This document shows positions 45,401-52,597 of a stretch of DNA of 64,000 nt, one piece after another (positions within the stretch are counted from its first letter, which is position 1; each line of letters opens with the position of its first letter). Origin of the DNA: Bacillota bacterium (GTDB lineage Bacteria > Bacillota_I > Bacilli_A > RF39 > UBA660); the NCBI GenBank assembly GCA_015059245.1, contig SVAU01000002.1:1-64000 (forward strand), read 5' to 3'. The notes below the pieces were generated by a model, which was given only the letters and a program-made list of their open reading frames with translations, was not told the DNA's origin and did not search any database. The position numbers and the translations under genes are program-made.

Positions 45401-45706
45401 ATTAGTAAAACTATGGAAATCTATATGTTTGAAGAATGGTTTGAAAAACAAGCTAAAGAAATTGGTATTACTACTGTAAGACAAAGTGATAGAGAAATAG
45501 AGATTGAATTACCTAAAGAGCTATCGAGTAAGATAGAAGGAGATAAGTTCTTTATTAAGGCTTATAACATAAATCCAAGATTTAGATTAAAATACTTACA
45601 TGAACAAGTAATAATAGCTTTAACTTTATTAAATCAAAAAGAACATTTCTTATATTATGTAGTTCCTTTAATGGAAGAAGTATTAAATGAAATAAAAGAA
45701 AAATAG
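42473..45706 (+). CDS. mfd: Transcription-repair coupling factor Mfd
   Basis: Mfd removes stalled RNA polymerase and recruits UvrA. The 1077-aa protein has the UvrB-homology part, the RNA polymerase interaction (CarD-like) domain FGQLAVGDYVVHSAHGIGIYNG near residue 405, then the translocase with LCGDVGFGKTEVAFRA (Walker A), IVDEEQRFG (DEEQ box), TLSATPIPRTL, and QLYQLRGRVGRS. The C-terminal TRCF domain ends LMEEVLNEIKEK. It is slightly shorter than Bacillus Mfd. The first kilobase holds GGGAAAT cluster D. Confidence 0.97.
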   Translation: MDFLSKYFKYENGLTVTGLTKELNIFYVLEMFKRENRSILILANTLYEANMYYDSLKTYTDDVCLFPMDDFLTSVAVAISPDLKIKRLETLDTIRSGKKSIVVTNLMGYLRYLPNKNDSSNLEFNLSLGNNIKRDEILDILGKYGYVRESIVTTTGEFAVRGYIIDLFIIDEEHPIRIEFFGDEVDSIRYFDESTQLSIKEIDSIKIKPYTEVESTENSSLVDYMNDPLVMMINRDQIELAYEKLLNDITEYNANEGISKKHMYEMEDISYNYVMYLNSIGDTDFGKYLAFKSQEIENFNSDFELLGQYCEKQLIAGKTVVLCLSRENQLKSLVPFLPSYRVVKKGEFIHREINILYKKINSGFVFEDYVVIAESDIEKIKNAVINYKNSYHVGKKIKDFGQLAVGDYVVHSAHGIGIYNGVITLTKNGLKKDYIQINYSGNDKIYIPVEKISTIFKYAGKEGSMPKLDKLNSTSWVKKKRELRSKIKDISGELIKLYAARSSVKGTPFRAYAEEAVFGGEFIYQETIDQLKAIEDIDRDLSSEVPMDRLLCGDVGFGKTEVAFRAMFKTIVNNKQVFYLCPTTILSKQQYENAVERFKNYPIEIALLNRFTSAKETKRILEGLEKGTIDLVFGTHRLLSPDIKFAKLGLLIVDEEQRFGVTHKEKIKEYKNDVNVLTLSATPIPRTLKMALSGLRDLSIIDTPPTNRYPVQTYVIQDNDLIVKDAIYKELSRNGQIFVLYNKVASIESKMEQLHRLVPEARICIAHGQMSKKELEDVMEAFINHEFDILLCTTIIETGIDISNANTLIIYDADNFGLSQLYQLRGRVGRSNRIAYAYLMYDKTKMLNDIAVKRLQAIKEFTELGSGYRIAMRDLSIRGAGDLLGSEQAGFVDTVGIELYMQMIEEEMRRMKGEVVEEDEEETTSNRSLVEVETHISDDYVSDEDIKIEIHKKINEIDGYKKLLEIKHELEDRFGKISKTMEIYMFEEWFEKQAKEIGITTVRQSDREIEIELPKELSSKIEGDKFFIKAYNINPRFRLKYLHEQVIIALTLLNQKEHFLYYVVPLMEEVLNEIKEK
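42667..43531. repeat. GGGAAAT half-site cluster D (5' part of mfd)
   Basis: Five copies within 870 bases: ATTTCCC at 42667 and GGGAAAT at 42856, 42896, 43328 and 43524. The remaining 2.2 kb of mfd has none. Confidence 0.55.
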
Positions 45707-45728
45707 ACACAGTGTTGTCTATTTTTTT
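45702..45728. terminator. Bidirectional terminator shared by mfd and the XRE gene
   Basis: The stem AATAGACA / TGTCTATT (45702-45709 with 45716-45723) contains the stop codons of both convergent genes. Eight T follow on the plus strand and A-rich sequence flanks the other side. Confidence 0.85.
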
Positions 45729-45973
45729 TGCTCTATATCAGTATCATCAAATAATTGTCGAATATCTATTTCTAAGGCATCTGCAAATTTACCTATTGTT
45801 TCAAGTAGGGGAGTTTTATCAATTGTTAAACATTCTAGATCTCTTACATATCCGTGAGTAAGTCCTGTTAAGTCAGCAAGTTCTTGGAGTGTATACTTAC
45901 GCATTTTACGATATTTGCGTATATTCTTTCTAACGATTAAAGAAAGATTTTCTTTAGAATATCGGCTAGTCAA
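45719..45973 (-). CDS. Small XRE-family DNA-binding protein
   Basis: This is an 84-aa protein that is almost entirely an XRE helix-turn-helix (YRKMRKYTLQELADLTGLTH, then GYVRDLECLTIDKTPLLETI, then ALEIDIRQLF). There is no extra domain. It is probably a repressor of the SinR/phage type. The frame opens with TTG behind AAAGGATG, the only plausible ribosome-binding site; this start is uncertain. It is on the minus strand against its neighbours and diverges from the zinc-ribbon membrane protein gene. A perfect 10-bp inverted repeat (45974-45983 and 46048-46057) between them may be its operator. Confidence 0.78.
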   Translation of the reverse strand: MTSRYSKENLSLIVRKNIRKYRKMRKYTLQELADLTGLTHGYVRDLECLTIDKTPLLETIGKFADALEIDIRQLFDDTDIEQKK

Positions 45974-46057
45974 AGTATATCACATCCTTTTCTTAACCAA
46001 TTATTTCATAGAGTAAAATAAAAATATGTCGTCTGGCTGAAGTTTTTGTGATATACT
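45974..46057. promoter_or_regulatory. Divergent control region with a 10-bp inverted repeat
   Basis: AGTATATCAC at 45974-45983 and GTGATATACT at 46048-46057 are exact inverted copies 64 bases apart. The right copy overlaps an extended -10 (TGATATACT) of the zinc-ribbon protein gene and the left copy sits at the start of the XRE gene, so one repressor could control both genes. The role is inferred. Confidence 0.6.
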
Positions 46058-46082
46058 GAATTTAAGAAAGGAAGTGTGAGTA

Positions 46083-46712
46083 ATGGCGAAAGCTAAAGAA
46101 GTTAAAGAAACTAAAAAATGTAAGAAATGTATGGAGGAAATTAATAAGAAAGCTAAGAGATGTCCAAAATGTGGAGCTAATCTTGGTATGCCAGGATGGT
46201 TAAAATTTTTAATTGTTATTGGTGTTGTAATTGTTATGTGCGTTTCTTGTATGTCTAGTTGTGCTGATTCAGTAAGTGATGCGATGGAAGAAACTGAAAA
46301 AGAATATTTAGATATTAATGGTAAAACATCATTTAAAGTTGGAGAGTCTTTTCAAAATAAATATATTAAGATTACATTAGATTCTACTAATATTAATTTT
46401 AAAAAATATAGCGAATATTCTAAACCATCAAAAGGTAATAAAGTAGTTCAATTTGTTTTTACTGCTGAAAATATTGGCGAAGATGATCAATATTTTGATT
46501 ATACTGATTTTAATTGTTATGCTGACGATATAGCTATGAAACAATTCTATGGTACAGATGATTCTGGATTACAAGGAGGAGGAAAAATTTCTTCTGGAAA
46601 AAAAGTAACAGTTCCTGTATATTGTGAAGTTCCATCAACATCTTCTAAAGTTGTTGCTGAATATGATGCTTCTTGGTTAGATGACGTTAATATTGAATTT
46701 ATAGCTAAATAA
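46083..46712 (+). CDS. Zinc-ribbon membrane protein with external DUF4352-like domain
   Basis: This 209-aa protein starts with a cytoplasmic zinc ribbon (CKKCMEEINKKAKRCPKCGANL, residues 13-34), followed by one transmembrane helix (about 40-60) that ends in several cysteines (CVSCMSSC). The external domain looks like DUF4352, an immunoglobulin-like fold (YIKITLDSTNINFKKY, then VVQFVFTAENIGEDDQYFDY, then DFNCYADD). Proteins of this kind are common in Firmicutes and have no known function. The domain call rests on pattern only. A good GGAAG ribosome-binding site and its own terminator make it monocistronic. Confidence 0.72.
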   Translation: MAKAKEVKETKKCKKCMEEINKKAKRCPKCGANLGMPGWLKFLIVIGVVIVMCVSCMSSCADSVSDAMEETEKEYLDINGKTSFKVGESFQNKYIKITLDSTNINFKKYSEYSKPSKGNKVVQFVFTAENIGEDDQYFDYTDFNCYADDIAMKQFYGTDDSGLQGGGKISSGKKVTVPVYCEVPSTSSKVVAEYDASWLDDVNIEFIAK

Positions 46713-46737
46713 GAGAACATGTAGTTCTCTTTTTTTT
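46711..46737 (+). terminator. Terminator of the zinc-ribbon protein gene
   Basis: The stem AGAGAAC / GTTCTCT with a 5-nt loop is followed by seven T. Confidence 0.9.
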
Positions 46738-46785
46738 ACATAATACTTTTTATTTAGGAAATAATAATAGAGAATGGAGCGTATT

Positions 46786-47289
46786 ATGAATAATGTTAAT
46801 TTTATAAAGAATATTGATAATCTTGGTAGAATAGTAATTCCTATGGATATTAGACGTAAGTTACAGATAAATACTGGAGATGTTCTTAGTATTACATGTA
46901 ATGAGAAAAATATTATGTTAACCAAATATAGTAGTTTAGATAATAATCCTAAAGTAGTAGGGATACTTAAATGTTTTATAGAAGACTTTAATATTAAAGC
47001 TATACTTACTAATAAAGAATGTGTGTTATATTCTAATTTAGTTAATATTGGAGCTAAGTTAGATAGTAATACTAAGTTATTAGTAAAGAATGGAACAAAT
47101 ATAAGAAATACTAAATGTACTAGTTACTTTGGAGATCGAAAAATAGATGGTATATATAATATGTTACCTATTGTAACTAGTGAAGGTATAGAAGGAAGTA
47201 TTATAGTATTTGGTGATGAAACAGATAGATCTTATGAGATATGTATGTTATTAAGTAAGTTAATTATGTTAGAATTAAATATAACTTGA
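46786..47289 (+). CDS. spoVT: Stage V sporulation protein T, AbrB-type regulator
   Basis: SpoVT tunes sigma-G-dependent genes in the forespore. The N-terminal swapped-hairpin AbrB domain (FIKNIDNLGRIVIPMDIRRKL) is followed by a GAF-like C-terminal domain (KVVGILKCFIEDFNIKAIL, then LPIVTSEGIEGSIIVFGDE). At 167 aa it is near the 178 aa of Bacillus SpoVT and twice the size of AbrB, so SpoVT is the better call. It lies downstream of mfd, as in Bacillus, although two genes intervene. The ATG at 46786, 6 nt after GGAG, is chosen over the ATG 12 bases upstream. Confidence 0.88.
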   Translation: MNNVNFIKNIDNLGRIVIPMDIRRKLQINTGDVLSITCNEKNIMLTKYSSLDNNPKVVGILKCFIEDFNIKAILTNKECVLYSNLVNIGAKLDSNTKLLVKNGTNIRNTKCTSYFGDRKIDGIYNMLPIVTSEGIEGSIIVFGDETDRSYEICMLLSKLIMLELNIT

Positions 47290-47314
47290 TAAAAAAATAA
47301 ATATGTGTTAAATT
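47286..47314 (+). promoter_or_regulatory. Promoter of the T-box leader
   Basis: -35 TTGATA (47286-47291), a 17-nt spacer and extended -10 TGTTAAATT (hexamer 47309-47314). It overlaps the end of spoVT. Confidence 0.6.
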
Positions 47315-47320
47315 AACTCT

Positions 47321-47520
47321 ATATTTAGCAATGAAGGAAAGAGTACCTTTATCAAATATCATAGAGAGATTCTGGTTGGTGGAAAGAATTATAGAAGATA
47401 TTGGGAACATGGCTCTGGAGTTAAAACGTATATTTCGCGTTAAGAAATAAAGTGTATGATAATTCATAAACTAAGGTGGTACCGCGGGTTTTTCTCGTCC
47501 TTAGATTATGAATTTTTTTT
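47321..47520 (+). promoter_or_regulatory. T-box riboswitch, probably methionine-specific
   Basis: The T-box sequence AAGGTGGTACCGCG (47473-47486) is intact. Stem I shows the AGTA loop-E strand (around 47342) facing GAACATGG (47405-47412), and the lower stem pairs AGAG with CTCT. The specifier codon reads ATG (Met) if the usual GAAC-XXX-purine register holds. The terminator is a long stem, AATTCATAA and CTAAGG pairing with CCTTAG and TTATGAATT, followed by eight T. It precedes a HAD gene, dut and metG; the Met specifier fits metG being the target. Confidence 0.88.
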
Positions 47521-47536
47521 ATTAGGAAGTGATAAA

Positions 47537-48175
47537 GTGATTAAAAGAATTATATTTGATCTAGATAGAACTCTTATTCCTTGGTTAAGTGAATGGGATA
47601 ATATGGTAGAGAAGACTTATAATTACTTTAATATTCCTTTTGAAGAAGATGAATTTAGTAGATTTCATCAAGTGATGTTAGATTATGAGAAACATCATAA
47701 GAGATATGACAAAAAAGAAATGTCTAAATATTTTAGAAATAATCTTGGTAAAGAAATACCAGATACATTTGTAGATGTTTGGACTGGATATTTAAGTGAA
47801 TGTGTACCAAAGAAAGATAAGAAGTTAATTGAATTATTAGAATATCTTAGTAGTAAGTATTCTTTAGTGGTTGCTTCTAATTGGTTTTATGATCAACAAG
47901 TATCTAAACTAAAGAAATATGGTATATATAAGTATTTTGATGAAGTATTAACTGCTGATAAGTATTACAAGAAACCTTATAAAGAAATGTATGAGAAAGC
48001 TTGTGAAGGATTTGAAAAGAACGAAGTAGTTATGGTAGGTGATACCTTTAAAACTGATATAAAAAGTGCCATGGACTTTGGAATATTTTCTTATTACTTA
48101 ACAACTACTGATCCTAGGAAAGGTAAGAAGTTTAAGAGAATAAGAACAATTTATGAATTAAAAGAATATTTATAG
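47537..48175 (+). CDS. HAD-superfamily hydrolase
   Basis: This phosphatase-like protein of about 212 aa has motif I FDLDRTLIP (nucleophile Asp and acid Asp), a helical cap, motif II VVASNWF, a motif III lysine (YYKKPYKE), and motif IV VMVGDTFKTDI. The layout is like phosphoglycolate phosphatase or other small HAD enzymes; the substrate is not evident. It is the first gene behind the T-box and is followed by dut after 11 bases. The GTG start at 47537 is served by AGGAAGTG; the longer frame runs through the T-box terminator and is not coding. Confidence 0.82.
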   Translation: MIKRIIFDLDRTLIPWLSEWDNMVEKTYNYFNIPFEEDEFSRFHQVMLDYEKHHKRYDKKEMSKYFRNNLGKEIPDTFVDVWTGYLSECVPKKDKKLIELLEYLSSKYSLVVASNWFYDQQVSKLKKYGIYKYFDEVLTADKYYKKPYKEMYEKACEGFEKNEVVMVGDTFKTDIKSAMDFGIFSYYLTTTDPRKGKKFKRIRTIYELKEYL

Positions 48176-48186
48176 GAGGGATTGTT

Positions 48187-48669
48187 ATGAGAAAGTTTGA
48201 AAAGATATCTTTTGAACAATTTAAAAAGGATATAAAAGATGATAAAGAACTATATGATAGTTATCAATTACCAGTAAGAAAAACAAAAGCATCTGCTGGA
48301 TATGATTTTTTAGCTATTGAAGGATTTGAAATCAAACCAGGTGAAGTTAAAAAGATACCTACTGGTATAAAAGCTATATATCCTGATGATGAAACATTAA
48401 TGTTATTTGTAAGAAGTAGCATGGGATTTAAGTGGAATGTTCGGATGTGCAATCAAGTTGGTATTATAGATGCAGATTTCTATAATAATCCTGATAATGA
48501 AGGACATATGTGGTTTGCTCTACAAAATCATGGAGATAAGACATTTAAAGTAGAAGCAGGTCAAGGATTTGGTCAAGGTATATTCTTAAAATACTATACT
48601 GTTGATGAAGAAGAAGTTAATACAGAAAGAACAGGTTGGAGTGGAAAACCTGATGAAAGAGGGAAATAA
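48187..48669 (+). CDS. dut: Deoxyuridine triphosphatase family protein
   Basis: dUTPase turns dUTP into dUMP and keeps uracil out of DNA. The 160-aa protein has motif 1 ASAGYDFLA near residue 37, motif 3-like RSSMGFKWNVRM near 78, NQVGIIDADFYNN near 92, and GQGFGQGIF near 125. The last glycine-rich motif is changed (RTGWSGKP), as seen in divergent Firmicutes members. It is in an operon with metG, whose start lies 1 base past the dut stop. Confidence 0.88.
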   Translation: MRKFEKISFEQFKKDIKDDKELYDSYQLPVRKTKASAGYDFLAIEGFEIKPGEVKKIPTGIKAIYPDDETLMLFVRSSMGFKWNVRMCNQVGIIDADFYNNPDNEGHMWFALQNHGDKTFKVEAGQGFGQGIFLKYYTVDEEEVNTERTGWSGKPDERGK

Positions 48670-48670
48670 A

Positions 48671-50212
48671 ATGGAAGATAAAAAATATTATATAAGTACT
48701 GCAATTGCTTATACTTCAGGAAAACCTCATATTGGAAATACATATGAAATTGTTTTAGCTGATGCAATTGCTAGATACAAAAGATTACAAGGATACGATG
48801 TTTATCTACAAACTGGTACTGATGAACATGGTGAAAAGATTGAATTAAAAGCTAAAGATGCTGGATTAGAACCTCAACAATTTGTTGATAATGTTGCAGG
48901 ACAAATAAAAGAAATATGGGATATAATGAATACTTCTTATGATAAATTCGTAAGAACTACAGATCCTCATCATAAAAAAGTTGTTCAACATATATTTAAG
49001 TATATGTATGATAAAGGAGATATTTATAAAAGTGAATATAAGGGACTTTATTGTACTCCTTGTGAAAGTTTCTGGACTGAGAGCCAATTAGTTGATGGTA
49101 AATGTCCTGATTGTGGTAGAGAAGTTCAACCTAAGTGTGAAGAAGCTTATTTCTTTAAACTATCTAAATATCAAGATAGATTAGAGAAATATATAGAAGA
49201 ACATCCTGAATTTATACAACCAGTAGCTAGAAAGAATGAAATGATTAATAACTTTATTAAACCTGGTTTACAAGATTTATGTGTATCTAGAACATCATTT
49301 AAATGGGGAATACCTGTAGATTTTGATGATAATCATGTTGTTTATGTATGGTTAGATGCATTATCAAACTATATTACTAATATTGGATTTGATTTTGATG
49401 AAACTACTGAAGAATTTAATTATAGATGGCCTGCTGATTTACATTTAATTGGTAAGGATATTATAAGATTCCATACTATTTATTGGCCATGTTTCTTAAT
49501 GAGTTTAGATTTACCATTACCTAAACAAGTATTTGGACATCCTTGGTTAATAATGAGTGATGGTAAGATGAGTAAGTCTAAAGGTAACTTAATCTATGTT
49601 GATGATTTAGTTAATGAATTTGGTGTAGATGCAGTAAGATATTATTTCTTACATGAAATACCATTTGCTGCTGACGGAATATTTAGTAGAGACTTATTAA
49701 TTGAAAGAATTAATGGAGATTTAGTAAATATCTTAGGAAACTTAGTTAATAGAACTGTTAGCATGAATAAAAAATACTTTGAAGGTGTAGTTCAAGAACA
49801 TAATGTAGCAGAAGATTTAGATAAAGACTTAATTGATTCAGTTTTAGACTTGGGAAATAAAGTGACTGCTAAGATGGATGAATTAAAAGTAGGGGAAGCA
49901 TTGCAAGAAATATTTGATGTTTTAAGAAAATGTAATAAATATATTGATGATACAATGCCTTGGGCTTTAGCTAAAGATGAAGATAAGAAAGCTAGATTAG
50001 GTACAGTATTATATAACCTATTAGAAAGTATTAGAATATGTGCTGTATACTTAAATCCATTCTTAACTGATACTTCAGAAAAGATATTTAAACAATTAAA
50101 TACTGAAGTTAATACTCTTGAAAGTACTTTAACATTTGGTGGATTAGAAGTAGGTACAGTATTAGCTGAACCAGTACATCTATTTGATAGAATAGATACT
50201 AAAGAGCAATAA
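48671..50212 (+). CDS. metG: Methionyl-tRNA synthetase
   Basis: This class I synthetase has the HIGH-type motif GKPHIGNTY near residue 17, zinc knuckle cysteines CTPCESFW and CPDCGREVQPKC near 125-145, and KMSKSKGN near residue 298. The anticodon-binding domain ends near residue 510. At 513 aa it lacks the C-terminal tRNA-binding dimerisation domain of the longer Bacillus MetS. The ATG at 48671 is preceded by AGAGGGA, which coincides with a GGGAAATA heptamer; the frame that extends into dut is rejected. Expression is probably controlled by the upstream T-box. Confidence 0.96.
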   Translation: MEDKKYYISTAIAYTSGKPHIGNTYEIVLADAIARYKRLQGYDVYLQTGTDEHGEKIELKAKDAGLEPQQFVDNVAGQIKEIWDIMNTSYDKFVRTTDPHHKKVVQHIFKYMYDKGDIYKSEYKGLYCTPCESFWTESQLVDGKCPDCGREVQPKCEEAYFFKLSKYQDRLEKYIEEHPEFIQPVARKNEMINNFIKPGLQDLCVSRTSFKWGIPVDFDDNHVVYVWLDALSNYITNIGFDFDETTEEFNYRWPADLHLIGKDIIRFHTIYWPCFLMSLDLPLPKQVFGHPWLIMSDGKMSKSKGNLIYVDDLVNEFGVDAVRYYFLHEIPFAADGIFSRDLLIERINGDLVNILGNLVNRTVSMNKKYFEGVVQEHNVAEDLDKDLIDSVLDLGNKVTAKMDELKVGEALQEIFDVLRKCNKYIDDTMPWALAKDEDKKARLGTVLYNLLESIRICAVYLNPFLTDTSEKIFKQLNTEVNTLESTLTFGGLEVGTVLAEPVHLFDRIDTKEQ

Positions 50213-50228
50213 TTGCTCTTTTCTTTTT
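50202..50228 (+). terminator. Terminator of the HAD-dut-metG operon
   Basis: The stem AAGAGCAAT / ATTGCTCTT is followed by a T-rich run and overlaps the metG stop. Confidence 0.85.
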
Positions 50229-50233
50229 GAGTT

Positions 50234-50257
50234 AAATTATTTCCCGGGAAATAATTT
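50234..50257. promoter_or_regulatory. Perfect Noc-binding-site palindrome, second copy
   Basis: This 24-bp palindrome is identical to the one at 24171-24194, with core ATTATTTCCCGGGAAATAAT, and lies in the 160-base metG-tatD gap. Half-sites at 50289 and 50315 flank it. The motif AACTAGATTATTTCCC (minus strand, 50315-50330) and CAACAGAGTGTTT (50335-50347) recur at 35966-35981 and 35927-35939. Confidence 0.8.
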
Positions 50258-50372
50258 AGTTGTGGATAATTTTTGTAAAAACCATTTTATTTCCCGTGAA
50301 TTACTGTAAAACTTGGGAAATAATCTAGTTTAATCAACAGAGTGTTTGATATAATTAAAAGAGGTGATTGAT

Positions 50373-51125
50373 ATGTTTACTGATACACATTGTCATTTAT
50401 ATAATGAATATTATGAAGAAGGTATAGATTCTATATATGAAAAGATGGAACAATCTAAAATAAATAGAGTTATTAACAATGGATGTGATTCAAAATCTAA
50501 TAAAGAAGTAATTGAGTTGCTTGGGAAATACTCTTGGATGTATGGAGCTATAGGGATTCATCCTGAGAGTGCTGATACTTATACAGAAGAAGATTTGAAA
50601 TATGTAGAAGAGCATATTAATGATCCTAAAGTAGTTGCTGTGGGTGAGATAGGTTTAGATTACTATTGGACTAAAGAAAATAAAGATAAACAAAAAGAAT
50701 TATTTGAATATCAATTAGCTTTAGCTGAACGTGTTAATAAACCGGTAATTATTCACAGTAGAGAAGCTACACAAGATACTATAGATATACTTAAGAAATA
50801 TAAAGTAACTGGTGTTATACATAGTTTTAGTGGGAGTTATGAAACTGCTTGTATTTATATTAAGATGGGTTACTTACTTGGTATTAATGGCGTTATTACA
50901 TTTAAGAACTGTAATTTAAAGGATGTAGTAGAAAAGTTAGATTTGGGAAATATTGTTTTAGAAACTGATTCTCCGTATTTAACTCCAGTACCATATAGAG
51001 GTAAGAGAAATGATCCTTCTCATGTTTGGGAAATAGCAGAATATATAGCTAATCTTAAAGGGGTTAGTGTAGAAGAACTATCTAAGGAAACTAATGGTAA
51101 TATAGCTAGATTTTTTGACATTTAG
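50373..51125 (+). CDS. tatD: TatD-family DNase
   Basis: TatD proteins are metal-dependent 3'-5' exonucleases acting on damaged DNA and also on D-aminoacyl-tRNA-like substrates in some species. The 250-aa protein begins MFTDTHCHL with the HxH metal site, and carries VAVGEIGLDYYW (Glu ligand near residue 90), PVIIHSREA, VIHSFSGSYE and the final ETDSPYLTPVPYRGKRNDP. The start at 50373 is 6 nt from AGAGGTG. It follows metG as metS-tatD does in Bacillus. Confidence 0.95.
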   Translation: MFTDTHCHLYNEYYEEGIDSIYEKMEQSKINRVINNGCDSKSNKEVIELLGKYSWMYGAIGIHPESADTYTEEDLKYVEEHINDPKVVAVGEIGLDYYWTKENKDKQKELFEYQLALAERVNKPVIIHSREATQDTIDILKKYKVTGVIHSFSGSYETACIYIKMGYLLGINGVITFKNCNLKDVVEKLDLGNIVLETDSPYLTPVPYRGKRNDPSHVWEIAEYIANLKGVSVEELSKETNGNIARFFDI

Positions 51126-51168
51126 TATATGATATGTTAGGATAATTCCTATCTTTAGAGGTGGATTT

Positions 51169-51732
51169 ATGAAAAATTATTCATGGATAAAGATGGGGTT
51201 TAAAATATTAAAAGTAATTATGTTAACTGGATTAGTAGTGTTACTATCTGCTAATGTAAGTAATAAGTTAACTTTTACTGAAAAGTTTGAATTTGTAGAA
51301 ATAGTAGATATGTCTGCTAGTGCAACTAAGAAAGAAGAAGAGAAACCAGTACAAAAACTTAGTAGTGGTACTGTACTTGGTTCTTATAAAATAAAAGGGG
51401 ATTTAACTGGTTATTCTGCTGATTGTCCTGCTTGTTATGGGACACTTGCTTGTAAACCGAGTTATAAGGTATATAAAAATGGAGTAGTTACTTATCCTGA
51501 TAAGGAATATGGTAATGTAAGGATTGTTGCTACTCATCAAAAGAATTTGAAGTGTGGAAGTATTATTAAGTTTAATCTTAGTACTATTTCCAAAGAACCT
51601 GTGTATGCAATTGTACTGGATAGAGGTGTATTAGGTACTGATGTTGACTTATTAGTTGAAAATGCGTCTGTTGCATATAACAAAGTAGGTAGAAGAAAAA
51701 TAACTTATGAGGTAGTTAGAATAGGTTATTAA
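51169..51732 (+). CDS. Membrane-anchored or secreted 3D-domain protein (YabE-like position)
   Basis: This 187-aa protein has an N-terminal signal or anchor helix (residues 14-30), a short linker, and a C-terminal double-psi beta-barrel of the 3D type (LTGYSADCPACYGTLACKP near residue 82; final YAIVLDRGVLGTDVDLLVENA with the conserved Asp residues). 3D domains cut peptidoglycan as lytic transglycosylases. In Bacillus yabE (G5 and 3D domains) lies exactly here, between tatD and ksgA, so this is probably the local equivalent without G5 or DUF348 repeats. Four cysteines in the barrel are unusual and may form disulfides. rnmV, normally next, is absent. Confidence 0.75.
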   Translation: MKNYSWIKMGFKILKVIMLTGLVVLLSANVSNKLTFTEKFEFVEIVDMSASATKKEEEKPVQKLSSGTVLGSYKIKGDLTGYSADCPACYGTLACKPSYKVYKNGVVTYPDKEYGNVRIVATHQKNLKCGSIIKFNLSTISKEPVYAIVLDRGVLGTDVDLLVENASVAYNKVGRRKITYEVVRIGY

Positions 51733-51746
51733 AGAGGTGAATAAAA

Positions 51747-52535
51747 ATGGGTGAATTTAAACATAAACATAGTTTAGGACAAAACTTTTTAAAAGATAAA
51801 GGTGTACTAGCTAAGATTATAGATAGTGTTGATGTTAAAGAAGACGATCTTATTATAGAAGTTGGTCCAGGACAAGGAGCTTTAACTAAGTTTTTAAAAC
51901 TATTTAAAGCTAATTTAAGATGTTTTGAAGTAGATACTAGAGTTAAGAAATACCTAGATAGTTTCGAAGATGAAAAGACTAAAGTTATATATAATGACTT
52001 TATGAAGGTTGATTTAGAAGAAGAAACTAAAGATATAGTTTATAAAGATTTATATGTAATAGCTAATTTACCTTATTATATTACGACTCCTATTATAGAA
52101 AAGATGATAAGTAGTCCTCTTAATGTTAAAGCAATGGTACTTATGGTACAAAATGAAGTAGCAGATAGATTAAGTGCTAAACCTGGTAGTAAGGATTATG
52201 GAGCTATTACTGTTTATTTGAATTATTATTATAATGTGGAAAAGTTATTCTTTGTCCACAGGTCTGCTTTTGATCCAGCTCCTAATGTAGATAGTGCAGT
52301 AATTAAATTATCTAAAAAAGATAATGAATTGGAACTAAAAGATAAAGATTTATTCTTTAAATTAGTTCAAGATTCATTTAAAATGAAAAGAAAAAATATT
52401 AGAAATAACTTAAAAGGTTATGATTTAGATAAGATAGCTAATGTACTTGATAGTTATGGGTTAGATTTAACAGTTAGAGCTGAATCTATTACATTACAAT
52501 GTTTTGTGGATATAGCTAATGAATTAAGTAAGTAG
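51747..52535 (+). CDS. rsmA: 16S rRNA (adenine-1518/1519-N6)-dimethyltransferase
   Basis: RsmA (KsgA) dimethylates two adenines in helix 45 of 16S rRNA. The 262-aa protein begins FKHKHSLGQNFLKDKGVLAKI, with motif I IIEVGPGQGALTKFL near residue 38, the catalytic NLPYYITTPIIEKM near 110, and the C-terminal VHRSAFDPAPNVDSAVI. AGAGGTGA precedes the ATG. Its place after tatD and the 3D protein is as in Bacillus. Confidence 0.96.
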   Translation: MGEFKHKHSLGQNFLKDKGVLAKIIDSVDVKEDDLIIEVGPGQGALTKFLKLFKANLRCFEVDTRVKKYLDSFEDEKTKVIYNDFMKVDLEEETKDIVYKDLYVIANLPYYITTPIIEKMISSPLNVKAMVLMVQNEVADRLSAKPGSKDYGAITVYLNYYYNVEKLFFVHRSAFDPAPNVDSAVIKLSKKDNELELKDKDLFFKLVQDSFKMKRKNIRNNLKGYDLDKIANVLDSYGLDLTVRAESITLQCFVDIANELSK

Positions 52536-52597
52536 AGATACTTATTTTTTTTTAATTTTGTTAAAGTATGTTAAACTATTAATATAGAGGTGTGTAC

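Larger units (their letters stand above)
48661..51035. repeat. GGGAAAT half-site cluster E (dut-metG junction, metG end, tatD)
   Basis: Nine copies: GGGAAAT at 48661, 49852, 50246, 50315, 50523, 50945 and 51028; ATTTCCC at 50239 and 50289. The pair at 50239/50246 forms the second perfect 24-bp palindrome. Confidence 0.6.

Noticed and set aside
47456..47536. N-terminal extension of the HAD protein
   Set aside because: It runs through the T-box antiterminator and terminator; the GTG at 47537 has a proper ribosome-binding site.
11053..51035. GGGAAAT as a DNA uptake sequence or a Chi-like site
   Set aside because: Those signals are spread evenly along the chromosome, and Chi is strand-biased; here copies are tightly clustered and occur on both strands. 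Not fully excluded without the whole genome.
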